Of a DNA stretch of 64,000 nt, positions 10,263 to 26,095 are shown one piece after another. Source of the DNA: Chromera velia (lineage: Eukaryota > Sar > Chromeraceae); assembly GCA_018398765.1 (NCBI GenBank), contig JAHBMJ010002528.1, positions 35,651 to 99,650 of the forward strand, written 5' to 3'. The notes beneath the pieces are model-generated. The model saw only the letters and a program-made list of their open reading frames with translations, searched no databases and was not told the origin of the DNA. Position numbers and translations under genes: made by a program. Within the stretch, counting starts at the first letter, position 1; every line of letters begins with the position of its first letter.

Positions 10263-11075
10263 TGCGCGCGCGCACGCGTGTGCGTGAGTTCAAGTGAGTC
10301 CTCGGGCGATCTTTGGCCGTCAGTAAGGAATGTTGACCTTGTTGAGCGGCGAAAACAAAGACGACGACGAAAAGTCCACTGTCAGTCTGTCTGCCTGGCT
10401 GGTCGTATGGAGACATGCAGAACAAATCGACCACCGATGGTCGGGGGAGACGAAGAGAAAAGAAAAGAAAATAGAGCAGACGGACTGACACACAAAAGCT
10501 CAGTCAAAAGAGGAAGATGAATTCGACGGATGCAAGCGAGCATCATGCGACAGAAAGAAAGAAAGATCGAAGATGTGAACTCCATGCCACAGTCGGCGGG
10601 GCACTTTGTTGTTGTTCCTTCCGTGCAATACTTGCTCACTCAGCTGAAGTTTTCCTTTCTTCGTTCTACAACATTGCAGTGTTCTCAGATCTCTTCCTTC
10701 CTTCCGTTATACGCGAATCTTCTCTTCACGTACACAAGAGACAGAAAGAGAACAGGCAAAGAGACAGAAAGACAACAGGCAGCAGAAAGCAGAGAAGGGA
10801 GAAGAAAGAGAGCGAGAGAGAGGCAGAGACAGAGAGAAAGCAAGAGAGAGAGAGAAAGGAGAGTCACTGAAAGTTTTCCCACCCCAATCCCGCACAGCAA
10901 GCAGCCTTTATGTTTCTCCCCCACATTCTTGTCATCTTTCTGGGCTTTGCTTTCAAAGTTTACAACCCGACCGGCACGCATGCCTGTTGAGCACTGCCAC
11001 CCCCTCCGTGATTCCGTTTAAACACCTTCAACGAACTGGGCTTCCACTGTCTTTCTTGAACCTCATTCATTCCTT
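9441..11075. other. Intergenic stretch without a recognised gene
   Basis: It contains a (GT)n run at 10227-10261 and purine-rich simple sequence near 10740-10860. Small open frames here lack any domain. The part next to 11076 is probably the 3' untranslated region of the hydrolase gene on the minus strand. Confidence 0.6.
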
Positions 11076-14915
<3,840 letters not shown>

Positions 14916-15604
14916 TTAGACTTGAAAATCTGTTGGAAAAGACCTCTGTCTAAAAAGAGACGGGCAGGTCGAATCAGTCTGACAACCCTCAGAAAAAACT
15001 GAGGAATTCGTTCGGAATTTGTGCCTCAAGGGCGTTTCGAGGTAGGCAGCTCTCTCAAATTGAACACCAACATCTGTGCGTATGCTGTCTGAGCTTGTGT
15101 ATAAAAGCGAGGTGCCGACATTCGATCGATCAAACACCTCAAATCTGACCACGTGAAAACGTGAGAATTGTGATGAGAAATGTGCATGAGAGCTATAGCC
15201 CAAAACATCCCAAAACATCCCAAAACCTGATGCCGGGGCCCAGCTTGGGGCCCTGGGGCCTGGGCGGCTGGGCCCAAGAACTTGCCGACTTTCAAAGTAA
15301 AAATCGGCTTAAATTCAGCAGCCGATTGTTAGGAATTAAGGCGGGTCCGACTAGCTGATTTCCTCTTTCAAATTCTTTTCTGTTTTTGGTTTTGTTTGAC
15401 TCGAGCAGTCAGCGCGAGCGAAGCCTGATGGCACACTTCACTTCTTTGTCCTAGACATAGACTACTGACCTGCCACTGAGATTTTACTTCAGAACAGCTG
15501 CTTCTTAAGCCCGCTTCCAAGAGGCGTACCTTGTTCCGATTTTTCATCTTCTGTCGAATTGAACTGACAACTCTGCGGCTGAGTGACTCTGTCCAGCCAT
15601 AAAA
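14916..15604. promoter_or_regulatory. Shared intergenic region of hydrolase and Deltex genes
   Basis: The two start codons face away from each other across 689 bp, so both promoters must lie here or in 5' introns. Visible items are TATAAAAG at 15100-15107 on the plus strand, a tandem CCAAAACATC repeat near 15199-15225 and a small hairpin, AATCGGCT at 15302-15309 with AGCCGATT at 15320-15327. A GC-rich block lies at 15230-15280. Function of each item is inferred only. Confidence 0.45.
15100..15107 (+). promoter_or_regulatory. TATA-like box
   Basis: TATAAAAG on the plus strand, about 500 bp before the Deltex start codon. If used, it implies a long 5' untranslated region. Confidence 0.3.
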
Positions 15605-17950
15605 ATGTTCTCAGGAGGAGTCCCCCAGTCCCCCAGAGGGATTGGACCCATCTCACCCCGCACGCATCGACACCAGAATTCCAGTGCACCAAATTTGCAG
15701 GTATGGGGACACCCATCTCCAGGGATGTCACCGTATGGATCGGCTTACGCAGGCTCACCTCACCACAGTCCCCACCCCCCGGGAAGCCCTTTCGGATTCC
15801 CGAAGCCGAATGAGAATGCCATTGATTTCTCACATGCCATCTCGACTGGCATGCTTCAATGGGGCGGGAAGACAAAGACTCTCTGCCCTATCGAAGCGCG
15901 CAAGAAGATTGAACAGGCACAAGATACGTCCGTGAGCTGCCCCATATGTTTCGAGCAGCTTGACGAGGCCCAAGAAGGCGACCAGCAGGTTGCAAGGAAC
16001 ATGGCAAAGGCGGGATGGGACAAGCTAGGGTTGGGTGCTCAGCTGAAGTGCGGCCACGCCTTTCACTCCTACTGTCTTTTCCAATGCCTGAACCATGCGC
16101 AACACTCCTTCAGTTGCCCCTCTTGTAAAGAAGTCATTCTACGATGTCAGGGAGACCAGCCTCCTGGCACAATGCACTGGGCTGTGTACCCTGTCGGATA
16201 CAGAGCGCTCCCTGGGTACGAAAAGGTGCCGACTTGCCATGTGATGTACTGCATTCCTGGGGTTCCGGGACGCTGTCGTCCGAGCGAAGCCTATGGATAT
16301 TTCCCGATGAACGAGAACGGAAAACCCGCTCTCCGCCTGCTGATGGAGGCATTCTCCTTTGGGCAGATCCTCAAAGTGGGAGAGAGGGGCGGTGTGATGT
16401 GGAACGGGATCTTGCACAGAAGTAGGAGAACTGGAGGTCAGTGAGGGACCAGCGGATTTGACTGACCTTGGTTTTCGTTTCCATCATTTTTTGTTTTTTT
16501 CTGCCTCAACTTGAACTAGCCTTGCACATTCTCTTCTTGTTTCATTGTTCTCTTCTGCCTTCGCTTTTCCTCCCTCCCTGCAGGTCCGGAATTCTCCGGG
16601 TGGCCGGACAGTTCATTCTTTGAGGTTCTCTTCAGCCAGCTGGAGTCGAAGGGGTTCGTCCTGACTGACGACGAGAAGACAAAAGTCTCCGTCAGAGGGT
16701 ATCACGTTGACCTCCCACTCCCGACAGCAACCAGCAGAGAGGCGACTGCCGGAATCGAAATAGTGGAAGAGGCAAAGGACCACGCAGACGCGCAGCCCTC
16801 CTCTTCCAGTGCCCCCCTTGAGGCTCCTGAGCCTTCTTCCAGTGAAGCCCCCCCCCCCCCCCCCCTGAAGCCCTCCTCGAGCTCAATCCCCCCTTTGAGC
16901 CTACCCGCTCAAAAACCCACAGAGGACGATCCTCTCCACATCAGTAACAACACATCTCCTCCCCCCGAGCTTACCGCAGAGCAGGGAACAAAACTCCCCG
17001 TTGCCTCCGCCAAAAAGACCGCTCACGCCGCTGCCAAGAGGCACAGCCAGTCGACAGTCAACCAAAAGAAGCAACCCCCCAATCCCACAGCCCAGGGGGC
17101 GAAAAAGCCGAAGCCGAACGTCGCACCCAAAGTGCAACCCACCGTGCACGCACCTGTGACCGCGAAAGCGAAGGCCAAGGCTGCTATTCCTGTCGCCAAG
17201 GTCGTGTTGCCTTCCGCTCAACCAACCAAGCACACAGCAACAGCCAAACACGCCCGCCGCCCCTCAGCCGGAAACCCCCCGCCTGCCGTCTCTTCAGGTC
17301 CCCCGCCAGCTCACGCAACTGCAGCCCCTCCACGCCCATCGCCTGACGGAGGAGCAGCCGCCCCCCTCAGAAGCGGGTCTGCTGAAGGAGAGGCAGTCGG
17401 AGCCGCAAGATCCCACCGCGCCTCTGCCTTCTCGCATTCCCACAGCAGAAGAAACTCGACCCCCGCTCCTGGCCACGCAGCAGCCGCAGCTGCAGCTGCA
17501 GCCTCTGCTGCCTCCAGAACCAATGCTGCCGCCCGCCCCCCCAATCAGGGGGAGCCCGACTTTGTGCTTCCCCTCCGGAGCGCCCTCATCCTCACTCAGC
17601 AAAACCAACCGCAGGTCGTCACAGCGATTCCTCAGACGGCAACGTACACTTACGTGACAGCAGACGTTGGATACGCCTACCAGGCAGCCCAAATGTCTCC
17701 GCGGCAGTCCATGGCTTCGCCCTACCAGACGACAGCTCAGTATCAGACAACAGGCCGATACCAAACGACAGCCCAATACCAGACAGCAGCCCAATACCAG
17801 ACGGCAGCACAATACCAGACGGCAGCGCAATACCAGACAGCAGCGACATACCAGCAGTACCAGACGGCCTCGCAGGCGCAGAGTGTTGCTGGCACGGGTG
17901 CAGGGCAGTACTTCGTCTATCCATCGTCCTCCTACGGTTACTGGTACTGA
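15605..17950 (+). CDS. Deltex-like RING/DTC E3 ubiquitin ligase
   Basis: Exons 15605-16436 and 16584-17950 join in frame (donor GTCAGT, acceptor CTGCAG) to give 732 aa. The first 100 residues are Ser/Pro-rich. A RING-H2-type finger follows: CPIC at 112-115, KCGHAFHSYC with Cys149, His151, His154 and Cys157, and CPSC at 171-174, with a long loop between the first two pairs. A Deltex C-terminal domain runs from about 180 to 305: GDQPPGTM, EAYGYFPMNENGKPALRLL, MWNGILH and a closing SGWPDSSFFEVLF. The RING-DTC pair is the known E2-recruiting and substrate/ADP-ribose binding unit of Deltex ligases. The usual WNEIHHKT reads WNGILHRS here. The C-terminal 400 residues are Pro/Ala-rich and end in tandem AQYQTA repeats. 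It probably acts in cytosol or nucleus. Confidence 0.88.
17702..17870 (+). repeat. Tandem AQYQTA/T repeats at the Deltex C-terminus
   Basis: About eight copies of an 18-nt unit encoding variants of AQYQTA and RYQTT, near the protein's end just before GQYFVYPSSS. The Tyr/Gln composition resembles prion-like or phase-separating tails. Copy number is likely unstable. Confidence 0.85.
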
Positions 17951-19320
17951 GGGGGGACAGATGAGATGGGTGTGTAGTGGATGTACAAAGAGGCAATTGG
18001 GCACAGCGGCATGCACACTGAAAGGGATCGAGGTAATTTTACGCTGGGTTGGGTTGGGTTGAAGAAGAAATGAGGGACGCGTCTATCCGTCGAGTGTTTC
18101 TGCATGGGTGTGAAGGGAGAGGGGGGTTGTTGACTGCTTGCTGACTCATCTAGTTGGGACTTCTGGAGAGAGAGAGGACGGCAAAATTTTAAACCAATGA
18201 CCACACGTGTATGGAGGGGGTGAGTTGAGTAGATGAGGGAAAGTAAAGGAAGGGGAAGAGGAATTGGGGTGATACAGGAGAAAGGGCGTGAGCTGTCTCA
18301 GTCCAACTTCTTCAGGAGCATGCGTGCAACGAGAGCGAGAAGCTACAGAAGACCTTTTTCCTCTTTCCCTTCCTTCTTCCCCGTCTTGCAAAGACCTCTT
18401 TTTCTCTCTCCTATATGATTGTTCTACTTGTCCGTGTTTGTGTGCATTCCTGTGTGGGTGGGTGCAGGGCTCTGAATGCATGGCGTTCGGTTTTCTTTCC
18501 TTTCCTTTCCTTCAGCAATAGAAGAACACAGGTTCATGTCATGTCACCACATCAAATTCATGTCATGCAAGTTTGACAACGTGCAGTCAGTGAGGGACTT
18601 TTTCGTCTCGTGGCTGGCTTGTATTGTATTCCTTCGATCCTCTAATGCCGAAATAAATGCCTTCATGAATGTCAATGTGCACCCGACGAGTACTGCTCTG
18701 AGAGTCTTTTCCGTGATCGATCGAATCTTTCGTGTAGCATGGGGAGGAGCTGGCAGAGCGGGACTTGACTGACTGACTGATTCCAGAAATGGCGAGGGAA
18801 AGGAAAGGGTTTCACAGGCAGTCGACGGAAGACTCGTGCATTGGGTCCGGTACTCTGTTTGCCTGAGATGGAGAGTACATGAAGCATGGATGCATCTTAT
18901 TTCAGTGGGGCGAAGAAGGTTCCATATGCTTGCTTGCATCTGCATGTGCATGGGGGTGTGATAGGGATCGGGCACCTGCATCACATTTAGTCATGCCCAA
19001 AGGAATCAAAACCGCGTCACCTCTTGCAGCAGTGAAAGTACAATTGAAAAGAAAATTTATTACTTCTTTGTATGCCAGCATTCATTCATAAAAAGTACTC
19101 CTGGAAGCATTTTGATATCTCAGAGGACCGTCATCCGACTGCGAGCCTACTCGAAGCCCAAAACATTGACGGAATTTTGGAAGGAATAAAAGAGACTAGA
19201 AAAGAGAGAATGACTGCCAGTGGCTGTGTCACCCCCAGTCGCATTGACTGTCAACACACAAAATTGTGTATGATGTACCATCAGTCTAAAAGGGTGACGT
19301 TATTAAATTTAGAACTTGAA
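17951..19320. other. 3' flank of the Deltex gene, no gene recognised
   Basis: It starts with the likely 3' untranslated region. Open frames here lack domains and overlap on both strands. I see no RNA gene or repeat of note beyond a short GGGTT run near 18044. Confidence 0.5.
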
Positions 19321-19799
19321 TAATACACTCAGTGTAATATTACGGGCACTTTAAAAGATCCAACTTAAATTAGTTTATAAAACGGTAAATTAAATCAAGA
19401 CTAGGTCATTCAAAAACGAAAAAAGGTTTTAAAAGAGAAAATGAAACAATAACCGTAACCTAAACAATAATACTATAAACTAGACTATAAAACATTAAAA
19501 TCTACTAAGCGTAAAGTAATAACAGTATCTGTTTACTAATATATTTCAAATAAATCTAGTTACAAAAAATGGCGTACGTATTCTATGTCTTGGGACTAGA
19601 CATATGACTAAGTATGTCTGACATTGATCGCTTTGTCTCCAAGCCTAGGTTGCGCACGAACTGCATACATGGGTTGCCGTTTGCCTCTGGTTTTGGAGAC
19701 TCTAGGCTGAACCGTCATTGACTCATTAAGTAAGTTTGCGGCACAGGCTAGGCGTATTACAAAGAAAAAAAAAATAATTTCAGCCCGTCCTCGCTTAAT

Positions 19800-19800
<1 letters not shown>
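19321..19800. other. AT-rich non-coding stretch
   Basis: Base composition shifts sharply to AT. It contains one copy of a 34-bp repeat (19536-19569) whose partner lies at 21237-21270. It ends in poly(T) at about 19799-19812, which on the minus strand would be the poly(A) end of LINE D. Confidence 0.5.
19536..19569 (+). repeat. 34-bp direct repeat, copy 1
   Basis: Begins CTAATATATTTCAAATAAAT. It matches 21237-21270 at 32 of 34 positions in the same orientation. The two copies flank the LINE D fragment. Confidence 0.8.
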
Positions 19801-21000
<1,200 letters not shown>

Positions 21001-21350
21001 TAAAAAAAAATGATAATAATTTAAGCCAATTCTGGTTTACTTTTTTTTTATTGTTGTTGTGATACACCTAGACCACAGGTCTTTTAGCCTGTGCGGGCTG
21101 GCCAGGAAGGTCCCACGCATATATACACTTTTCCTAGACGCCACACCTCGAACGCTCGACATTGGGGCAGGAGGGCAATCCTCCAAACATTAATTCTAGT
21201 ATGTTATCCTGCCCTAACTAAGTATATTATTATTTGCTAATATATTTGAAATAAATCTAGTTAGAAAAAAACTAGTAAAATTTGTTGTGTTCTAAAAAAA
21301 AACTAGCAAGTGTATATAGTGGCATTATAGCTAGGGTGTTAGCGGTTATG
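21001..21350. other. Spacer between LINE D and LINE B
   Basis: AT-rich sequence with poly(A) and poly(T) runs, the second 34-bp direct repeat and no recognisable coding sequence. Confidence 0.5.
21237..21270 (+). repeat. 34-bp direct repeat, copy 2
   Basis: Begins CTAATATATTTGAAATAAAT. Partner of 19536-19569; both mismatches are C in copy 1 and G in copy 2. Confidence 0.8.
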
Positions 21351-21449
21351 TTTGAAGAAGAAGGACTTCCCGGCTTTTCTCTCCCCTCCAGCCCCCCTCT
21401 CCCTCTTTGGTCCCCTTTCTTCTCTCTCTCTCTCTCTGTGCGAGAAAGT

Positions 21450-22820
21450 CATTAAAGAAATCAACCCTAAGAAGGCAGCCAGACTTGAGAGTCTCTCTCC
21501 TAAGCATGCTGCTCTATGTTTTGGCTCATCGCGTCTCTCACGTTTTCTTCTTTTTATCTTTTTTAATTAATCTCTTTCACCTCTTCTCTTACTGGCCACC
21601 TACATGGAATTTCCTTTGCATCGTCCCCATGATTCCTAAAGGCCCTGTGTCTCCATTGGCGGATGAATGGAGGCCCATACATATAGCAAGCCTTCTTACC
21701 AAGCTCTTTGCCCTGCTTATGGATTCTCGTCTCCGTCTGAGAACGAGGATCGATGACAGAGATAGGCTTTAGGAAAGGGGTCAGAACTAGAGAGGCGATT
21801 CATGCTTTGTTTGCTTTATCCGAAACTGTAAGAAACAAGAAGAGACCATAACGGTTGTTTGCTTCCTTTGTAGACTTCAGTAAGGTGTTTAACAAAGTAG
21901 ACAAGAAAAAACTGATAGAGAGGCTTAAGGAAGAAGGGCTGGGGGAGGGGGACATTCGAATGATTCATGCGATATATGTCAAAGTAATGGGGAAGATTGA
22001 GGGCTCGGACAATATATTTGAGGAAAGAACAGGAGTCAAGCATTGCCAAGGGGACCCACTCTCTCCTCTTCTCTTTCTTCTCTTTATCAATAACATCCAT
22101 ACCTCCATTAACCTTCAATGCAGGGAACTCCGGCAAGAGGAACGAGCAAACCTTCCTGAGGAAGTGAGCGCCCGATAGAGGGGGGAGTTAGAGGCTCAGC
22201 CCAGAGCCTTAAACTCCTCCCCCCCAGACACACTCCCGACAGAAGTGAGGTTAGGAGACCTACTGCTGGAGAGCATTGGATATGCCGATGACCTTGTCAT
22301 CTTCGGACACTCCCCTCAAAACCTCCAGAAGAGGATTGATCGGTTGGCTACCTATTGTAACAAGTGGGGGTTGACGGTGAATCTGAAGAAGACAAAGGTG
22401 ATAAGATTGGCAGGTAGAGGGGGGGTAGATAAAATTCGTTTCAAGGGTTGGACGGGTGAGTGGGTAGAGAGTTACAGATATCTTGGCTGTCAGGTTTTTT
22501 CTGATGCGAACCCCCACAAGTCTGTGACCGCCAGACTTGAAGCCGCAGAAAGGGGAGTTGGGGAGGCTATGGGTCTGTGTACGTCAATAGGTATGCTCTC
22601 CCCCCACAGTCGCATATCCCTTTTTAAGGGGATGTGGAAGCCCGCCGCCACCTATTCCCTTGAAGCTCTCCCCATTCAAGAATCTGACATCCGATGCTTA
22701 GACTCCCTCCAGCTTCGTTTTGTGCGTTGGTCTCTCCGTCTGCCCATGAAAGAGATTCTCAGTATCAGAGTGGGGGGGTATTTGAGAAGTCTCTCCGTTG
22801 CTCGATTGGCTTTGCCTTAG
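21450..22820 (+). pseudogene. LINE B reverse transcriptase
   Basis: Pieces in three frames give RT motifs: VIKEINPKKAA (21450), EWRPIHIAS (21660), FVDFSKVFNKVDKKKLIERL (21870), CQGDPLSPLLFLLFIN (22050), IGYADDLVIF (22275) and NLKKTKVIRLAG (22380). The YADD box is intact, but motif A has Val and Asn in place of Ala and Asp. Stops lie at 21770, 21850 and 22176. The region up to 22820 carries the RT thumb-like part. Confidence 0.8.
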
Positions 22821-23489
22821 GCATTGTAGGCATGCCACAGGAGGGGGGAGTTAAGGGCATGGTCAGGGTCTGCAAAGAAGCTTATGTAACCCGTCAGTCC
22901 TGCCCTCCTGGAAGGTGAACCAGATGAGGTCGATTTCAGAACATCAGATAGCAAGCTGAGAAGGGGGGCGAGAAAGAGAGAGGTGAACGAATGGATGGAG
23001 AACTGGGTAAACCCGGTCTCTATTACAGAAAGGGGAGGAGGGAGGCAGGGAAGACAAGGAATGCATGGGAGCGTGTCTTTCCCTCCGTCTGCTTGGCTGA
23101 CCGAATATTAGAAGGAGAACAGTAGCAGCCAACGCTTTGCAAAATTGGTTCTCGGAAGCTTGGTGGAAGGGAAAGGGGGCTTATGGTCTGCCTTGGCGGA
23201 ACCTCTCCCCAAGCAGTTCTTATCTTCCCCCGGGACAGCTTTCCGCCCTTTGTTGTGCGCCATTGTTGGAGGAGGGGCAAACCATGGGGGGAGGGTTGAA
23301 TTAATTTGTAAAGCCTGTGAAGAAAAAAGTTGGGAGAAGTTAATTCACCGTCTGACAACTTGTGTCCGAACGGAGGGGCCATGGGGGAGACTGAGTGATC
23401 TCCGGTATAGGCGACTGGAGCGTATATCGATAGAAGAAGTGTCTGAGTACAGAGAGAGACAGGAAGCCCGAGGGGGTATACTACAATAG
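22821..23489 (+). pseudogene. LINE B C-terminal Cys/His region
   Basis: The frame 23145-23489 carries LICKACEEKS followed by IHRLTTCVR, a CCHC-like motif equivalent to the LINE A tail. The first part is in other frames and damaged. Confidence 0.5.
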
Positions 23490-23663
23490 GGGGGTAGGGC
23501 AGGCCGAGGAGCGGGTAAGGCGGTATTTCTCGCTTCTTCTTCAGAGGGACGCCCGAAAGGCCAGTGCCCTCATTACTGCATGCCTAGGACCGGACTGATC
23601 GATCCTGGGGAGCAGTGTTGAAGTGTTCTGCTAGCTAGTAGTCCTAAAGTTCGGCCGCTTTAG

Positions 23664-23714
23664 GTGAGCATTCGCTAACGTGCTCCTAGCTTGCAATATG
23701 ACATGAATGCTCAC
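23664..23714 (+). other. Hairpin in the LINE B 3' tail
   Basis: GTGAGCATTC (23664-23673) pairs exactly with GAATGCTCAC (23705-23714), leaving a 31-nt loop. It sits shortly before the (CAT)n tail. In some non-LTR elements such 3' stem-loops are recognised by the RT; that role here is inferred. Confidence 0.5.
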
Positions 23715-23783
23715 AGACTGCCCTTTGCCATTGGGACACGATGGCTGGCGGGTTAAGTCACCTCATCATCATCATCATCATCA

Positions 23784-24241
23784 GAGGAACGATTTAAATA
23801 ATTACGTTTAAATCCTAGTTTTAATCATCTAGCCATGTACGCGATTGGATTGAATGGATAAATGATGTTGGATAAAGATCAGATGATGTGACTGGAACTT
23901 TATTTTAAATTCGGCGCCCACAAACCCTTGTATGCGATGACCTTCGAAGTTCGAGCTGCATGACGCCCAAAGTTCTGCATCTCGAATACAGATGAGGATG
24001 CTGGCACAAGGAATTATAGCCTCAACACGGCACACTGCAGGGATACAAGCGACACGCGGATCACCTCCCGCCCCCCTCCCGGTTTCCTCCCCCGACCAAA
24101 CGTGTGCCTTGCAGGCCCCAAAAACCTCCGTCAGGGCTTTCAGCGATAATCTGAAACAAGAAATGCAAGCACGCATATAGGTATGGAAAGCGGAAAGTGA
24201 GAAGAAACCGCCGCATCCCGTGACAATCAAGCGGCCGGACT
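23784..24241. other. 3' flank of the PLU-1/PHD gene
   Basis: Non-coding stretch between the LINE B tail and the stop codon of the minus-strand gene. It probably holds that gene's 3' untranslated region. No gene is recognised. Confidence 0.5.
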
Positions 24242-26095
24242 TCATCCCCCGTTGGTGCCTGTCCCCCCACTCCCCCCAACCCCACCCCCATGATGATGTG
24301 GTCCAGTCCCATTGGTCGTGTCAACAGGAAGCCCGCTCAGACTGATTTCTTGCTCACCCGCCGGAGGCCCGTTGCTGCCGTCTGCAGACACTCCCCCCCC
24401 GGCCCCTGCCACAGGAGGAGAGAGAGGCCCCTTGGAGGATTCGGAGTCCGCAGTTGGGAGGGACACTCCCATCGTCTCATCAGTCTCCGCCTGCCGAGCC
24501 CCTGCCGTCTCTCCCTGGGCCTGCTGTTGCTGTTGCGGTGGCTCCGCTGGCCCAGGAAGAAACTGAGCCCCCCCCGCCCCCCCGGTTGAAGGCAGCGTCG
24601 GGACCCCGTTAGGCCCCTGAACCATGAACCCCCCAAAGCCCCCCACCGCCATCCCCGCAGAGGCCGCAAGTCCACTCATCGGATTCCCCCCCGTGGTGGG
24701 TGAGAGAACCGGAAGCGCTGGGCGGATCACAGGGCCTCCCCCTGTGGCCGTACGGGTGGGGTTGGGGCTCACGTTCGGAATGCCGGGGGGGGCTCTCCCT
24801 TGGACAGAGGGCGGCATACCCCCGGGGGAGGCGTTGGGGGGTAGGGTCCCCGCAGCAAATGTGAACGAGGAGTGACCGTGCATGCCGGGATGGGGATGAG
24901 GCATCCGTGTGTGGCCTGACGGCGGCATCGTTCGGAATTCTGGGGGCAGCATGTCCAGGCGAATGTCGATTCCCCCCGTGACTGCCCCCATGGGTGCAGG
25001 TCGCCCTGGTGGACCCCTCTGGATCTGAGGGGAGAGGGACGTTTGTCCTCCTCCAACAGTTGGGGGCATTCCGACGCCCCCCCCCTGTCCCCTTTTCCTG
25101 CCTGCCTCTTGTGCCTGCTTCTGTTTCTTGTCAGCAAGACACTGGTGGAGTCTGTGTTTCCCGAAATTGACGGGAATGTTCCGGGCGTCCTGGAGGGTTC
25201 GGTGCATCTCCACAAGAGTCGGCTCGTCCTTGTTCACTACTGTGCGGCAGCGCGCAGACCACACTTTCACCTGCAGAATCGATTGCGAGTGGTTGCATAT
25301 GACAGAACTGAAATCAAATGAAAAAGTGCTTTTGCAGACTTCAGCCTAAACAAACAGACAAAAAGAAAGCATGGATACGACACACCCATCATAGGAAAAC
25401 ACCTTTCCATCTACCAGAATCACTTTCTGTGTGGAACCGTGATGAAAAAGAAAGAGCCGTCCCGAGGAAGAACAAAATCATGACCTGCACAATGAATGTG
25501 CTCGAGATCTGGCACGGAAATCTGAGAATAAAGCTTGGCCTATCCAGCAGTCACAGAAAGGAACCGTTCAGCACAGTTGCGCCTTTGAGCCAAAGAAGAT
25601 GATGCATGACATTTGCAAACGTCTCCAGTGGCACGAATGAAGAAAAAAGGAGAGATACCTGGGAAGGGAAGGAAAGGGAAGCAAACAATCTATCTACCTA
25701 ACCAACAAAGAAGAATGGGGAGAGAGGGAGAGCGGAAAAACATAACGCAATGCCTCGATTGCCCCGGCTGGAAAGTTTGCACAAAGAGAGTAAAGAAAGA
25801 GTCGCCAGCTTTTTGAAGAAGACAAACAGCAGAAACGGACAACAACTGCGTTCGAACGTTCCAAGCGCACCTCCTCCAGGTCTGCGGTTGCCAATTTGTC
25901 CGGATACACCAGGAAGGGGTTGGAGAATTCCATCTCATGCAGCGGGGCATTCTGCACAGATCCCCCGAAGAGCTTGTCCAACTCTTCTTGTTCCAGGGGA
26001 CCGGGTTTCGAGAATCTCCAAAAGTACTTTGTCATGCACGGAAGTCGGCAACGAAGCTCGACCTCCGACTGTCTCAGCAAGTGGAACTGCTCAAC
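24242..26095 (-). CDS. PLU-1/PHD gene exons 50-51, C-terminus
   Basis: Exons 25841-26095 and 24242-25270. Exon 50 carries VEQFHLLRQSEVELRCRL and a segment with FSNPFLVYPDKL. Exon 51 starts with a final PLU-1-like unit (VKVWSARCRTVV, TLVEMHRTLQDARNIPV) and then becomes a Gly/Pro-rich tail with a poly-Gln run to the stop at 24242-24244. Both are phase 0. Confidence 0.8.

Larger units (their letters stand above)
21352..23783 (+). mobile_element. LINE B: 5'-truncated non-LTR element
   Basis: It starts at the fingers region of the RT and runs to a (CAT)n tail at 23763-23783. No endonuclease is present. Motifs are the same as in LINE A, so they are the same family: EWRPIHIAS, FVDFSKVFN, GYADDLVIF, KWGLTVNLKKTK and YRYLGCQVF. 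Frames change several times, and it is therefore non-functional. A 10-bp hairpin lies in the tail. Confidence 0.8.
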
